This document shows, one piece after another, positions 7,775 to 17,051 of a stretch of 64,000 nucleotides of DNA. The notes under the pieces are model-generated. The model had not been told where the DNA came from, searched no databases, and saw only the letters and a list, made by a program, of their open reading frames with translations. The stretch's first letter is position 1. Each line of letters opens with the position of its first letter. Both the position numbers and the translations under genes were made by a program. The DNA is from an uncultured Acetatifactor sp. (GTDB lineage: Bacteria > Bacillota > Clostridia > Lachnospirales > Lachnospiraceae): assembly GCA_934402375.1 (NCBI GenBank), contig CAKRUB010000005.1, positions 1 to 64,000 on the forward strand, read 5' to 3'.

Positions 7775-9103
7775 CTATTCACGGAATGCCCGGCTTTTTT
7801 CCAGACGCTCCTTCCAGACCGTTTCTTCTCCCTGTGTGCCGGGCTGGTAATACTGTCTGTCCTTAAGCCCGTCGGGGAGACAGGTCATGCGGGCAATCTT
7901 TTCTTCCGTGTCATGGGCATAGACATAGCCCTCACCGTAGTGCAGCTCGTCCATGAGGCGGGTCGGGGCATTGCGGATGACGAGGGGAACCGGCTCGGAT
8001 AATCTTGTCAGGGCGTCGGCTTTTGCAGCTTCGTAAGCGCGGTAGGCGGCGTTTGAGCGGGGCGCGAGGGACAGGTAGATCACTGCCTGCGTCAGATTCA
8101 CATTGCACTCGGGCATCCCATTAAAATGACATGCCTGATAGGCGGAAACAGCGACCTGCAATGCCTGATTGTCGGCGAGCCCGATGTCCTCGCTGGCAAA
8201 GCGGATGAGCCTTCTGGCGATGAAGAGCGGGTCTTCGCCTGCCTCGAGCATCCTTGCAAGCCAGTAGACTGCGGCGTCGGGATCGGAATTCCGCATGGAC
8301 TTATGCAGGGCGGAGATCAGGTTGTAATGTTCTTCGCCCTTTTTGTCATATAATAAGGTCTTCTTGCCGAGACACTGCTCCAGTGTCTCTTTTTTCACGG
8401 TGATGGAACCGTCGGAGGCGATCTCGCCGTTTAAAACAGCCATCTCCAGCGTGTTCAGTGCAGTTCTGGCATCTCCGTTCGCAAAGGTGGCAACGGCGGC
8501 AATCAGCTCCTGCTCCATATGGACATCCATAGACCCGAAGCCCCGCTTGTCCGTAAGCGCACGGGTCAGCAGCTCTGTCAGGTCATCCGCTGTCAGCTCC
8601 TTCAGAACGAAGACCTTGCAGCGGGACAACAGAGCAGCATTGATTTCAAAGGAAGGGTTTTCTGTCGTGGCGCCGATCAGAGTGATGCTTCCCTTCTCTA
8701 CATAAGGAAGAAAGGCGTCCTGCTGTGCCCTGTTGAAGCGGTGGATCTCGTCCACAAAGCAGAGCGTGCGCACGCCGTAGGCTCTGTTTTCCTCCGCCTG
8801 TCTCATAATCTCCTTTATCTCCCTGATGCCGCTGGTCACGGCACTGAAATTGACGAAGCCGGATCGGGTGCGGTTTGCGATGATTCTGGCGAGAGTCGTC
8901 TTTCCGACACCGGGCGGTCCCCAGAAGATCATCGAGGAAATCTGATCCTGCTCCAGCATTCTGCGCAGAAGCATCCCCTTGCCAAGAAGATGTCTCTGCC
9001 CGACATAATCCTCCAGACTGGTCGGCCGCATCCTGTCGGCGAGCGGCGCAGACGAGGGGACATTCTGTTCCTTCTGATAGTCAAAAATGGAAATCTGATC
9101 CAT
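7775..9103 (-). CDS. rarA: Replication-associated recombination protein A (RarA/MgsA AAA+ ATPase)
   Basis: A 442-aa AAA+ protein of the clamp-loader clade, acting at stalled replication forks with SSB and the PolIII clamp machinery. Seen: N-terminal PLADRMRPTSLEDYVGQ; Walker A GPPGVGKT at about 62-69; Walker B with FVDEIHRFNRAQQDA; sensor 1 LIGATTENPSF; arginine-finger LLSRCKV; and the C-terminal MgsA tetramerisation part (EDIGLADNQALQVA). Start ATG at 9103 has AAAGGAAG upstream on the minus strand; the longer in-frame extension has no homology and overlaps repeat DNA. Length and motif order are normal. It points away from the butyrate operon, with repeat R1 in the intergenic space. Confidence 0.93.
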   Translation of the reverse strand: MDQISIFDYQKEQNVPSSAPLADRMRPTSLEDYVGQRHLLGKGMLLRRMLEQDQISSMIFWGPPGVGKTTLARIIANRTRSGFVNFSAVTSGIREIKEIMRQAEENRAYGVRTLCFVDEIHRFNRAQQDAFLPYVEKGSITLIGATTENPSFEINAALLSRCKVFVLKELTADDLTELLTRALTDKRGFGSMDVHMEQELIAAVATFANGDARTALNTLEMAVLNGEIASDGSITVKKETLEQCLGKKTLLYDKKGEEHYNLISALHKSMRNSDPDAAVYWLARMLEAGEDPLFIARRLIRFASEDIGLADNQALQVAVSAYQACHFNGMPECNVNLTQAVIYLSLAPRSNAAYRAYEAAKADALTRLSEPVPLVIRNAPTRLMDELHYGEGYVYAHDTEEKIARMTCLPDGLKDRQYYQPGTQGEETVWKERLEKSRAFRE

Positions 9104-9189
9104 GGTGCTTCCTTTCTTGGTTGAGTTTCCGCCGCTATACCCACAGCTTGCGTTGGGCGAGGGTACAGGCAAGCAAAAGCCGCTGCTGT

Positions 9190-9352
9190 ACCCCCTCCCT
9201 ACGGCGACAGCTGTGCGAGGCACACATGACCGCAAGCAGCGCACTCTTGAGCCGCCGGTACTTACACCCTGTACTGTAGGGTGTTATGTACCGCTGCGAG
9301 CGAAAGGTAGCGGGAGCGTGCCTGCGGTGGTCATGTGCGCCTCGCGCAGCGT
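9190..9352 (-). repeat. Palindromic element R1
   Basis: One of six related imperfect palindromes in this window, here in reverse orientation. The apical stem is ACACCCT (9264-9270) / AGGGTGT (9278-9284) around the loop GTACTGT, the complement of the ACAGTAC loop in forward copies. Flanking shared blocks are GCCGCCGG, CGCTGCGAGCG, AAGGTAGCG and GCCTGCGGTGGTC. Its right end faces the rarA start. Confidence 0.75.
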
Positions 9353-9470
9353 CCCGTCAGCCAGCGTCCCATGTGCCAGCGTCCCGTCAGCCAGCGTCCC
9401 ATGTGCCAGCGCCTCGCGCAGCGTCCCGTCAGCCAGCGCCTCGCGCAGCGTCCCATGAGCCAGCCCTCAT
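9341..9470. repeat. GC-rich minisatellite of 15-bp and 12-bp units
   Basis: The array follows R1. It alternates GTCCCGTCAGCCAGC (15 bp), GTCCCATGTGCCAGC (15 bp) and GCCTCGCGCAGC (12 bp) about ten times in total. Unit order is irregular, so it is not a CRISPR array. The reading frames through it produce only low-complexity Ser/Ala/Arg peptides. It ends about 85 bp before the thl promoter. Confidence 0.7.
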
Positions 9471-9554
9471 CCAGCCTCCATTCTACCACGACCAGAACAA
9501 ATGTTCAATGTCCGCTCCTCTTGTTATTTTTTTGTCAAATCTTAAGGAAATGGA

Positions 9555-9583
9555 TTGCAAATCGACAGGGACTATGGTAAACT
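9555..9583 (+). promoter_or_regulatory. Promoter of the butyryl-CoA operon
   Basis: TTGCAA (9555-9560), a 17-nt spacer and TAAACT (9578-9583), with the same TATGG block before the -10 as in the hpf promoter. It lies 62 bp upstream of thlA. Confidence 0.65.
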
Positions 9584-9645
9584 AGGAACAGTGGCTATGA
9601 TAAAAAAATAACAATCATAAAAACAATTCACAGGAGGATTCACAA

Positions 9646-10830
9646 ATGGCAAAGAAAGTTGTTTTAGCCGGAGCATGCCGTACCGCAATCGGTACCATGG
9701 GCGGCACACTGAGCACTACCCCCGCAGCTGAGCTGGGCGCTATCGTCATCAAGGAAGCTCTGAACAGAGCAGGCGTTAAGCCTGAGGATGTAGATCAGGT
9801 TTACATGGGCTGCGTTATTCAGGCAGGTCAGGGCCAGAACGTGGCTCGTCAGGCATCCATCAAGGCAGGCCTTCCCATCGAGGTTCCCGCTGTTACCATG
9901 AACGTTGTCTGCGGTTCCGGTCTGAACTGTGTAAATCAGGCTGCCCAGATGATCATGGCAGGCGACGCTGACATCGTGGTTGCCGGTGGTATGGAGAACA
10001 TGTCCATGGCTCCTTACGCAATCCCTCAGGCACGTTACGGCTACCGTATGGGCAATGCGACCATGGTTGATACCATGATCAAGGATGCTCTCTGGGATGC
10101 ATTCAATGATTATCACATGATCATGACGGCTGACAATATCTGCCGCGAGTGGGGACTTACCCGCGAAGAGCTGGATGAGTTCGCACTGAAGAGCCAGCAG
10201 AAGGCAGAGGCTGCTCAGAAGGCAGGCGCATTTGACAAGGAAATCGTTCCTGTTATGGTTAAAAAGAAGAAGGAAGTTATCGAGTTCAAGGTAGACGAGG
10301 GACCTCGTGCAGGCTCCACAATCGAAGGACTTGCAAAGCTCCGCACGATCAACCCCGACGGCTTCGTTACCGCCGGTAATGCTTCCGGTATCAACGACGG
10401 CGCTGCAGCTATCGTTGTCATGAGCGAGGAGAAGGCTAAGGAGCTCGGCGTTAAGCCCATGGCTACCTTCGTTGCAGGTGCACTCGCAGGTGTTCGTCCC
10501 GAGGTTATGGGTATCGGACCTGTCGCTTCCACAAAGAAGGTTATGGCAAAGACCGGCATGAAGATCGAAGACTTCGACATCATCGAGGCTAACGAGGCAT
10601 TCGCTGCACAGTCCGTAGCAGTTGGCAAGGAGCTTGGCATCGACGTTGACAAGCAGCTGAACCCGAACGGCGGCGCAATCGCTCTCGGACATCCCGTAGG
10701 AGCTTCCGGATGCCGTATCCTGGTTACTCTGCTTCACGAGATGCAGGCAAGAGGAGCAAAGACAGGTCTTGCTACGCTGTGTATCGGCGGCGGCATGGGC
10801 TGCTCCACAATCGTTAAGATCGAGGATTAA
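9646..10830 (+). CDS. thlA: Acetyl-CoA acetyltransferase (thiolase)
   Basis: First enzyme of butyrate formation: condenses two acetyl-CoA to acetoacetyl-CoA in the cytoplasm. 394 aa, normal for biosynthetic thiolases. Seen: N-terminal [18 protein letters not shown]; nucleophilic Cys89 in [21 protein letters not shown]; catalytic His in [14 protein letters not shown] (about 350); and the second Cys in [10 protein letters not shown] (about 380). The ribosome binding site AGGAGG lies about 8 nt upstream. First gene of thlA-crt-hbd-bcd-etfB-etfA. Codon use is strongly biased (AAG, ATC, GTT, CTG) compared with flanking genes, as expected for very high expression. A large open frame on the opposite strand is a by-product of that bias. 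Confidence 0.97.
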   Translation: MAKKVVLAGACRTAIGTMGGTLSTTPAAELGAIVIKEALNRAGVKPEDVDQVYMGCVIQAGQGQNVARQASIKAGLPIEVPAVTMNVVCGSGLNCVNQAAQMIMAGDADIVVAGGMENMSMAPYAIPQARYGYRMGNATMVDTMIKDALWDAFNDYHMIMTADNICREWGLTREELDEFALKSQQKAEAAQKAGAFDKEIVPVMVKKKKEVIEFKVDEGPRAGSTIEGLAKLRTINPDGFVTAGNASGINDGAAAIVVMSEEKAKELGVKPMATFVAGALAGVRPEVMGIGPVASTKKVMAKTGMKIEDFDIIEANEAFAAQSVAVGKELGIDVDKQLNPNGGAIALGHPVGASGCRILVTLLHEMQARGAKTGLATLCIGGGMGCSTIVKIED

Positions 10831-10844
10831 TCTTAAAAAAACAA

Positions 10845-10869
10845 AAGGCGGTGGGCATACTACCGCCTT
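10845..10869 (+). terminator. Hairpin between thlA and crt
   Basis: AAGGCGGT (10845-10852) and ACCGCCTT (10862-10869) form a perfect 8-bp stem with a weak T tail (AGTTTG). It probably acts as a partial terminator or mRNA stabiliser that sets thlA above the downstream genes. Confidence 0.5.
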
Positions 10870-10919
10870 AGTTTGCTGATATATGCATGAAAACAACATA
10901 ATCGAAACGAGGTACGAAA

Positions 10920-11744
10920 ATGGATTACATTTTGTATGAACAGAACGGCAACGTTGCTACCATTACCATCAACCGCGAGAAGGCGCTGAACGCGCTGAAC
11001 TCTCAGGTGCTTGACGAGCTGAACGCAACACTGGATGCTGTCAACCTTGACGAGGTACGCTGCCTGATCCTTACCGGAGCAGGCCAGAAATCCTTTGTAG
11101 CAGGTGCGGACATTGCAGAGATGAGCACACTGACCAAGGCGGAGGGCGAGGCATTCGGCAAGAAGGGCAACGACGTATTCCGTAAGCTGGAGACCTTCCC
11201 GATCCCTGTGATCGCAGCGGTGAACGGCTTCGCGCTCGGCGGCGGATGCGAGATTTCCATGAGCTGTGACATCAGACTCTGCTCTGACAATGCAGTATTC
11301 GGTCAGCCCGAGGTTGGTCTGGGAATCACACCCGGCTTTGGCGGAACACAGAGACTGGCTCGTCTGGTCGGCGCTGGCATGGCAAAGCAGATGATCTATA
11401 CCGCGCGCAATATCAAGGCAGCAGAGGCTTACAGAATCGGTCTGGTAAACGAGGTATTCTCCGCTGAGACAGATGCAGAGGGCAATGTTGTAAAGACGGC
11501 TCAGGAAGTTCTGATCGCGGCTGCCCAGAAGATGGCTGCAGGCATCGCAAAGAATGCACCGATTGCTGTCCGCAACTGCAAGAAGGCAATCAACGAGGGT
11601 CTGGATGCTGCTATGGACGAGGCTGTTGTAATCGAGGAGAAGCTCTTCGGCGACTGCTTCGAGACAGAGGATCAGAAGTACGGCATGGCTTTCTTCCTTG
11701 ACAAGAACAAGGAGAAGGTAAAGGCACCGTTCAAGAACGCATAA
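10920..11744 (+). CDS. crt: 3-hydroxybutyryl-CoA dehydratase (crotonase)
   Basis: Dehydrates 3-hydroxybutyryl-CoA to crotonyl-CoA. 274 aa, enoyl-CoA hydratase/isomerase superfamily. Seen: oxyanion-hole segments KSFVAGADIAEM and AVNGFALGGGCEISM, and the two catalytic glutamates in GGGCEISMSCD and FGQPEVGLGITPGFGGTQRL. A short insertion (EVFSAETDAEGNVVKTAQEV) is slightly longer than in clostridial Crt, but nothing essential is missing. ACGAGGT lies upstream of the ATG. Third step of the butyryl-CoA pathway, placed between thlA and hbd as in other Lachnospiraceae. Confidence 0.96.
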   Translation: MDYILYEQNGNVATITINREKALNALNSQVLDELNATLDAVNLDEVRCLILTGAGQKSFVAGADIAEMSTLTKAEGEAFGKKGNDVFRKLETFPIPVIAAVNGFALGGGCEISMSCDIRLCSDNAVFGQPEVGLGITPGFGGTQRLARLVGAGMAKQMIYTARNIKAAEAYRIGLVNEVFSAETDAEGNVVKTAQEVLIAAAQKMAAGIAKNAPIAVRNCKKAINEGLDAAMDEAVVIEEKLFGDCFETEDQKYGMAFFLDKNKEKVKAPFKNA

Positions 11745-11789
11745 TGTGAAAAGTAAGCCTATGGCTTAACAGAATAAGGAGGATTTAAA

Positions 11790-12662
11790 ATGAAGGTAGG
11801 TATTATCGGCGCAGGAACCATGGGACAGGGTATTGCGAAGGCATTTGCCCAGGTTGAAGGCTATGAGGTTGCTCTCTGCGACATCAAGCAGGAGTGGGCA
11901 GAAGGCGGCAAGGCTAAGATCCAGAAGGGCTATGCAAAGCTGGTTGAAAAAGGAAAAATGACACAGGAGACAGCAGATGCGATTGTTGCAAAGATCACAC
12001 CCGGTCTGAAGGAAGACCTCTGTGCAGACTGCGACCTGATCGTTGAGGCTGCTTTTGAAAATATGGAAGTAAAGAAGACCACCTTCGGTGAGCTTGACAA
12101 GATCTGCAAGCCTGAGTGCGTTTTCGCATCCAACACCTCTAGCCTTTCCATCACAGAGATCGGCAACGGACTGACACGTCCCATGATCGGTATGCACTTC
12201 TTCAATCCCGCAGACCGCATGAAGCTGGTTGAAGTAATCGCAGGCGTAAATACTCCTGTTGAAGTAGTTGACACCATCAAGAAGATCGCCGAGGAGATCG
12301 GCAAGACTCCCGTACAGGTAAACGAGGCAGCAGGCTTTGTTGTAAACCGTATCCTGATCCCGATGATCAACGAAGCAGCTTTCATCAAGATGGAAGGTGT
12401 ATCCGACATCGCAGGTATCGACGCAGCTATGAAGCTGGGCGCGAATCATCCCATGGGACCCCTTGAGCTGGGCGATTTCGTAGGACTTGACATCTGCCTT
12501 GCAATCATGGACGTTCTCTATAAGGAGACCGGAGACAGCAAGTACCGTGCATGTCCTCTGATCCGCAAGATGGTTCGCGGCGGAAATCTCGGCGTGAAGA
12601 GCGGCAAGGGCTTCTATGTTTACAATGCTGACCGCACAAAGACCCCTGTAGACGCACAGTAA
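11790..12662 (+). CDS. hbd: 3-hydroxybutyryl-CoA dehydrogenase
   Basis: Reduces acetoacetyl-CoA to 3-hydroxybutyryl-CoA with NAD(P)H. 290 aa. Seen: N-terminal Rossmann motif GIIGAGTMGQGIA, the catalytic region SSLSITEIG and GMHFFNPADRMKLVEVI (His-Glu dyad), and the C-terminal dimer domain with NHPMGPLELGDFVGLD. Strong AAGGAGG ribosome binding site 6-7 nt before ATG. Same operon and codon bias as its neighbours. Confidence 0.97.
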   Translation: MKVGIIGAGTMGQGIAKAFAQVEGYEVALCDIKQEWAEGGKAKIQKGYAKLVEKGKMTQETADAIVAKITPGLKEDLCADCDLIVEAAFENMEVKKTTFGELDKICKPECVFASNTSSLSITEIGNGLTRPMIGMHFFNPADRMKLVEVIAGVNTPVEVVDTIKKIAEEIGKTPVQVNEAAGFVVNRILIPMINEAAFIKMEGVSDIAGIDAAMKLGANHPMGPLELGDFVGLDICLAIMDVLYKETGDSKYRACPLIRKMVRGGNLGVKSGKGFYVYNADRTKTPVDAQ

Positions 12663-12719
12663 TGACACACACCGCAAGGTGAGTTAAAGAATAAAAAGAT
12701 AAATTGGAGGATTAACATC

Positions 12720-13886
12720 ATGGATTTTACATTATCCAAGCAGCATGAGATGGCGAGACAGCTCTTCAAGGATTTCGCTGAAAACGAAGTAAAGCCTCTT
12801 GCACAGGAAGTCGATGAGGAAGAGCGTTTCCCCAGAGAGACCGTTGAAAAGATGGCAAAGTACGGATTCATGGGAATTCCGGTTCCCAAGCAGTACGGCG
12901 GACAGGGCTGTGACATCCTGACCTACGTTATGTGTGTGGAGGAGCTCTCCAAGGTCTGCGGTACAACAGGTGTTATCGTTTCCGCACATACCTCTCTCTG
13001 CATCGATCCGATCCTGACCTATGGTACAGAGGAGCAGAAGCAGAAGTACATCCCTGATCTGGCAAGCGGCCGCAAGATCGGTGCATTCGGTCTGACCGAG
13101 CCCGGCGCTGGTACCGATGCACAGGGTCAGCAGACAAAGGCTGTCCTTGACGGAGACGAGTGGGTTCTGAACGGCTCCAAGTGCTTCATCACAAACGGTA
13201 AGGAAGCGGACATCTATATTGTTATCGCTGTTACCGGCATCATCGAGAAGAACGGCAGAAAGATGAAGGAGATTTCTTCCTTCATCGTTGAGAAGGGAAC
13301 CCCCGGCTTTACCTTTGGTACGAAGGAGAAGAAGATGGGTATCCGCGGATCTTCCACATATGAGCTGATCTTCACAGACTGCCGTATCCCGAAGGAGAAC
13401 CTGCTCGGACAGAAGGGCAAGGGCTTCGGTATCGCAATGCACACACTGGACGGCGGACGTATCGGTATCGCTGCACAGGCACTTGGTATCGCAGAGGGCG
13501 CTCTTGAGAGAACCATCGCATACACCAAGGAGAGAAAGCAGTTTGGCAAGGCTATCAGCGGCTTCCAGAACACCCAGTTCCAGCTGGCTGATATGGCTAC
13601 CAAGGTAGAGGCTGCCAAGATGTTGGTTTACAAGGCTGCCCTGAAGAAGGATGAATACAGAAGCAATCCGAAGATCTCTTACTCTGTAGAGGCTGCACAG
13701 GCTAAGCTGTACGCAGCAGAGGTTGCCATGGAAGTTACGACCAAGGCTGTTCAGCTCCACGGCGGCTACGGCTACATCAGAGAGTACGATGTAGAGCGTA
13801 TGATGCGTGATGCTAAGATCACGGAGATCTACGAGGGAACCTCAGAGGTTCAGAGAATGGTTATCTCCGCTAATCTTCTGAAGTAA
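12720..13886 (+). CDS. bcd: Butyryl-CoA dehydrogenase
   Basis: FAD-dependent short-chain acyl-CoA dehydrogenase (388 aa) reducing crotonyl-CoA to butyryl-CoA. Seen: FGLTEPGAGTDAQG flavin-binding loop; HTLDGGRIGIAAQALGIAEG; QLHGGYGYIREYDVERMMRD; and the catalytic base Glu in IYEGTSEVQR (about residue 372). With EtfAB, encoded next, the clostridial enzyme bifurcates electrons from NADH to crotonyl-CoA and ferredoxin (known for the family). Start has GGAGG upstream. Confidence 0.97.
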   Translation: MDFTLSKQHEMARQLFKDFAENEVKPLAQEVDEEERFPRETVEKMAKYGFMGIPVPKQYGGQGCDILTYVMCVEELSKVCGTTGVIVSAHTSLCIDPILTYGTEEQKQKYIPDLASGRKIGAFGLTEPGAGTDAQGQQTKAVLDGDEWVLNGSKCFITNGKEADIYIVIAVTGIIEKNGRKMKEISSFIVEKGTPGFTFGTKEKKMGIRGSSTYELIFTDCRIPKENLLGQKGKGFGIAMHTLDGGRIGIAAQALGIAEGALERTIAYTKERKQFGKAISGFQNTQFQLADMATKVEAAKMLVYKAALKKDEYRSNPKISYSVEAAQAKLYAAEVAMEVTTKAVQLHGGYGYIREYDVERMMRDAKITEIYEGTSEVQRMVISANLLK

Positions 13887-13940
13887 GGCTGAAACTGTTC
13901 AAACCATATTAAATGAAAAGAGAATGAAGGAGAAAATACA

Positions 13941-14726
13941 ATGAAGATTGTTGTTTGTATTAAGCAGGTGCCCGATACAAAGGGCGGCGTTAAATTCAAT
14001 CCTGACGGAACTCTTGACAGAGGCGCAATGCTTGCTATCATGAACCCGGATGACAAGGCAGGACTGGAAGCAGCACTGAGACTGAAGGATCAGTACGGCG
14101 CAGAAGTTACCGTTCTGACCATGGGACTTCCCAAGGCAGCAGACGTACTCCGTGAAGCAATCGCTATGGGCGCAGACAAGGGCATCCTTGTAACTGACAG
14201 AGTACTCGGCGGCGCAGATACATGGGCTACCTCCACAACCATCGCAGGAGCACTGAGAAACCTCGACTATGATCTCATCATCACAGGACGTCAGGCAATC
14301 GACGGCGATACCGCACAGGTTGGCCCCCAGATCGCTGAGCATCTCGGAATCCCTGTGATCTCCTATGCACAGGACATCAAGATCGACGGTGACAAGGTTA
14401 CGGTTCAGAGACAGTATGACGACAGATACCATGTGGTAGAGGCAAAGATGCCCTGCCTGATCACCGCTCTTTCCGAGCTGAATGAGCCCCGTTACATGAC
14501 TCCCGGCGGAATCTTCGACGCATGTGCTGCAGAGATTACCACATGGGGCAGAGCAGACCTGAAGGATGTTGACGACAGCAACCTCGGACTTAAGGGTTCA
14601 CCTACCAAGATTGCAAAGGCATCCGACAAGGTTCGTAAGGGTGCGGGAGAGAAGGTTGTGCCTGATTCACCCGAAGAGGCAGTAAGCTACATTGTGGGTA
14701 AGTTCAAAGAGAAGCACATCATCTAA
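13941..14726 (+). CDS. etfB: Electron transfer flavoprotein subunit beta
   Basis: 261 aa. EtfB motifs visible: start MKIVVCIKQVPDTKGG, NPDDKAGLEAALRLKD, VTVLTMGLPKA and the EtfB signature region EAKMPCLITALSELNEPRYM. Partner of EtfA (15-bp gap downstream) and Bcd. In bifurcating complexes EtfB holds part of the bifurcating FAD site. Confidence 0.96.
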   Translation: MKIVVCIKQVPDTKGGVKFNPDGTLDRGAMLAIMNPDDKAGLEAALRLKDQYGAEVTVLTMGLPKAADVLREAIAMGADKGILVTDRVLGGADTWATSTTIAGALRNLDYDLIITGRQAIDGDTAQVGPQIAEHLGIPVISYAQDIKIDGDKVTVQRQYDDRYHVVEAKMPCLITALSELNEPRYMTPGGIFDACAAEITTWGRADLKDVDDSNLGLKGSPTKIAKASDKVRKGAGEKVVPDSPEEAVSYIVGKFKEKHII

Positions 14727-14741
14727 TATAGGAGGCAAACC

Positions 14742-15800
14742 ATGGTAACGAAGAATATTGAGGAATACAAGGGCGTATTTGTCTTCGCCCAGCAGGTAGA
14801 TAATGAGGTCAGCTCGATCGCATATGAATTGCTCGGAAAGGGCAAGGAGCTGGCTGAGAAGCTTTCCACAGAGGTTGTTGCAGTCCTGATCGGTTATCAG
14901 GTAAAGGGACTTGCTGACAAGCTGGCAGAGTACGGTGCAGACAAGGTCATCCTTGTAGATGATCCCGAGCTTGAGGTTTACAGAACCGAGCCTTATGCAC
15001 ATGCACTCGCATCCGTAATTGAGAAGTATAAGCCCGAGATCATGCTGGTTGGCGCAACCGCAATCGGACGTGACCTTGGCCCTACAGTTTCCGCAAGAGT
15101 TGCAACCGGTCTGACCGCTGACTGTACGGTACTTGAGATCGGAGATTTCCCGCTCGTAGCAATTCCCGGACAGGAGCAGAAGCACAATCAGCTGCTGATG
15201 ACCCGTCCTGCATTCGGCGGAAATACCATCGCTACAATCGCCTGCCCTGACAACCGTCCCCAGATGGCGACCGTTCGTCCCGGCGTTATGCAGAAGATCG
15301 CTCCGATCGCTGGTGCAAAGGCTGTTGTTGAGGAGTTCAATCCCGGATTTACACCGAATAACAAGTATGTAACCGTGAAAGAGGTTGTAAAGGCTGTTTC
15401 CGATACCGTAGATATTATGGACGCAAAGGTTCTGGTATCCGGCGGACGTGGTGTAGGAAGCGCTGAGAACTTCAAGATCCTTGAGGATCTGGCAGAGGTT
15501 ATGGGCGGAACCGTATCCTGCTCCCGTGCAGTTGTAGATAACGGCTGGAAGCCTAAGGATCTGCAGGTAGGACAGACCGGTAAGACCGTTCGTCCCCAGA
15601 TCTACTTCGCAATCGGTATCTCCGGTGCCATCCAGCACGTTGCGGGTATGGAGGAGTCTGATGTCATCGTTGCAATCAACAAGGACGAGAGCGCTCCGAT
15701 CTTCGATGTAGCTGATTACGGCATCGTTGGCGATCTGAACAAGATTGTTCCCCAGCTCACCGCTGCTCTGAAGGCAGAGAAGGCTGCAAAGGGCAACTAA
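14742..15800 (+). CDS. etfA: Electron transfer flavoprotein subunit alpha
   Basis: 352 aa, last gene of the butyryl-CoA operon. N-terminal half resembles EtfB. The C-terminal FAD-binding domain carries [20 protein letters not shown], the SRAVVDNGW loop, [20 protein letters not shown] and [25 protein letters not shown] lies 7 nt before the ATG. Completes the Bcd-EtfAB complex. The final butyrate-releasing enzyme (butyryl-CoA:acetate CoA-transferase or phosphotransbutyrylase/butyrate kinase) is not in the window. Confidence 0.97.
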   Translation: MVTKNIEEYKGVFVFAQQVDNEVSSIAYELLGKGKELAEKLSTEVVAVLIGYQVKGLADKLAEYGADKVILVDDPELEVYRTEPYAHALASVIEKYKPEIMLVGATAIGRDLGPTVSARVATGLTADCTVLEIGDFPLVAIPGQEQKHNQLLMTRPAFGGNTIATIACPDNRPQMATVRPGVMQKIAPIAGAKAVVEEFNPGFTPNNKYVTVKEVVKAVSDTVDIMDAKVLVSGGRGVGSAENFKILEDLAEVMGGTVSCSRAVVDNGWKPKDLQVGQTGKTVRPQIYFAIGISGAIQHVAGMEESDVIVAINKDESAPIFDVADYGIVGDLNKIVPQLTAALKAEKAAKGN

Positions 15801-15831
15801 GAATTTGTAAACATGTGCCATCCGGCATTGT

Positions 15832-15872
15832 GAAAGGACGCATCCGTGGACTCGCGGGTGCGTCCTTTTCTG
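15832..15872 (+). terminator. Terminator of the butyryl-CoA operon
   Basis: AAAGGACGCATCC (15833-15845) and GGTGCGTCCTTTT (15857-15869) form a near-perfect stem followed by T-rich DNA, 33 bp after the etfA stop. Confidence 0.85.
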
Positions 15873-15975
15873 CTGTAAAAAATACATGGAGTTTATAGAT
15901 ATAGAATGCTATAATTTATATACAGAATATTATACGCGGTTTATAAGCTGAACCCATAGAAAGGAAAAAGATGTC

Positions 15976-16668
15976 ATGGCAATTACGAGTGCGAGTCTTC
16001 CCGCCAAGCGGAGAATTTTAAAGGTATGCGTGAGGCTTTTTTTAGAGAAGGGCTATAAGAGATCGACGATGGCGGAGATTATAGAGGAGGCGGATGTGTC
16101 CTACAGCACCTTCCAGAATATTTTCCGCGCAAAGGACGGTGTGCTGACGGAGCTGGTGGAGTTTATGTTTGGCACGCAGTTTGTCACGGCGAAGACGCTC
16201 ACCGGGGAGAAGCTGCCGCCGGTCTATGCCTATGCGGTGGAGACGGCGATCCAGATTACGCTGACGGAGCTGAACGAGAATCTGCGGGAAATCTATATTG
16301 AGGCGTATACGCAGAACGAGGCGTCGGAGTACATCTTCCGGCAGATGTCGAAGGAGCTTTTGGAGATTTTCGGCAGTTATCTGCCGGGACTGACGCAGGA
16401 GGACTTTTATGCGCTGGAGATCGGTTCGGCGGGCATCATGCGCGGCTATATGGCGAGAGCCTGTGACGAGGACTTCACTTTGGAGAAGAAGCTGAGGAGC
16501 TTTCTGACGATGAGTCTGCGCGCTTACAAGGTGCCGGAGGAGGAGATCGGGGCGGTGCTTGATTTCATCAGAAAGCTGAATATCAGGGAGCTTTCCGAGC
16601 AAGTCATGCAGAAGTTGTTTCAGGCGCTTGCGATGCGGTATGAGTTTTCGGTGCAGACGCTGTTATGA
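15976..16668 (+). CDS. TetR/AcrR-family transcriptional regulator
   Basis: 230 aa. N-terminal TetR helix-turn-helix (RRILKVCVRLFLEKGYKRST, then IIEEADVSYSTFQNIFRAKDG), where Y-S-T-F-Q-N-I-F is the recognition helix. The C-terminal ligand domain is helical and unassigned. Its place after the butyryl-CoA terminator makes it a candidate regulator of that operon or of the surface-protein gene downstream, but no shared operator is seen. A TATAAT (15910-15915) with a poor -35 precedes it. Ribosome binding site AAAGGAAA lies about 10 nt upstream. Confidence 0.85.
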   Translation: MAITSASLPAKRRILKVCVRLFLEKGYKRSTMAEIIEEADVSYSTFQNIFRAKDGVLTELVEFMFGTQFVTAKTLTGEKLPPVYAYAVETAIQITLTELNENLREIYIEAYTQNEASEYIFRQMSKELLEIFGSYLPGLTQEDFYALEIGSAGIMRGYMARACDEDFTLEKKLRSFLTMSLRAYKVPEEEIGAVLDFIRKLNIRELSEQVMQKLFQALAMRYEFSVQTLL

Positions 16669-16692
16669 ATGAGCTGGGGTGGGCGTTTGCTA

Positions 16693-16721
16693 TTGCCAAT
16701 TTATGGGGGCAATGTTATAAT
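16693..16721 (+). promoter_or_regulatory. Promoter reading through R2 into the surface-protein gene
   Basis: TTGCCA (16693-16698), exactly 17 nt, then TATAAT (16716-16721). No gene with a credible ribosome binding site follows before 17052, so the transcript would carry a roughly 320-nt leader containing R2. Confidence 0.6.
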
Positions 16722-16801
16722 GATGGTACATATACCAATAGGCGCTTTCAGGGGGATAAGGCTTTTGTTTCTACAAAGGACGGTGTGTAAAGGGCGGGAT
16801 T

Positions 16802-17022
16802 CCGCGAGTGACGTTGCGCAAAATGCACAGACCACCGCAGGCACGCTCTCGCTACCTTCCGCACGCAGCGGTGCGTAAGTCTCCAAAGTACGGAGACTAA
16901 GCACCGGCGGCTCCAGAGTGCACTGCTTGTGGCCATGTGCATTCTGTGCAACTGGTTGCGGGAAAATGTTCAGGTGCATCTGTGCAACTGGTTGCGGGAA
17001 ATGTGCGAGTTTGTCAGTTACC
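16802..17022 (+). repeat. Palindromic element R2
   Basis: Forward copy. Left arm starts GTGACGTTGCGCAAAATGCA. The apical stem is AGTCTCC (16878-16884) / GGAGACT (16892-16898), loop AAAGTAC. The right arm contains GGCGGCTCCAGAGTGCACTG and GTGCATTCTGTGCAAC. A local tandem duplication repeats CTGTGCAACTGGTTGCGGGA (near 16944 and 16979). The right end (GAGTTTGTCAGTTACC) stops 30 bp before the surface-protein start. Confidence 0.8.
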
Positions 17023-17051
17023 TGAGAGAGTTATATTGAGGGGAGGATATT

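Noticed and set aside
9341..9470. CRISPR array
   Set aside because: Units are 12-15 bp without unique spacers, in irregular order, and no cas genes are near.
9664..10899. 411-aa open frame antisense to thlA, and similar long antisense frames in hbd, bcd and etfA
   Set aside because: They arise from the strong codon bias of the butyrate genes. They have no ribosome binding site, and the sense-strand proteins are unmistakable.
16669..16878. 69-aa open frame after the TetR gene
   Set aside because: It runs into element R2, lacks a ribosome binding site, and parallel frames through other R copies show the same Arg/Ser-rich junk.
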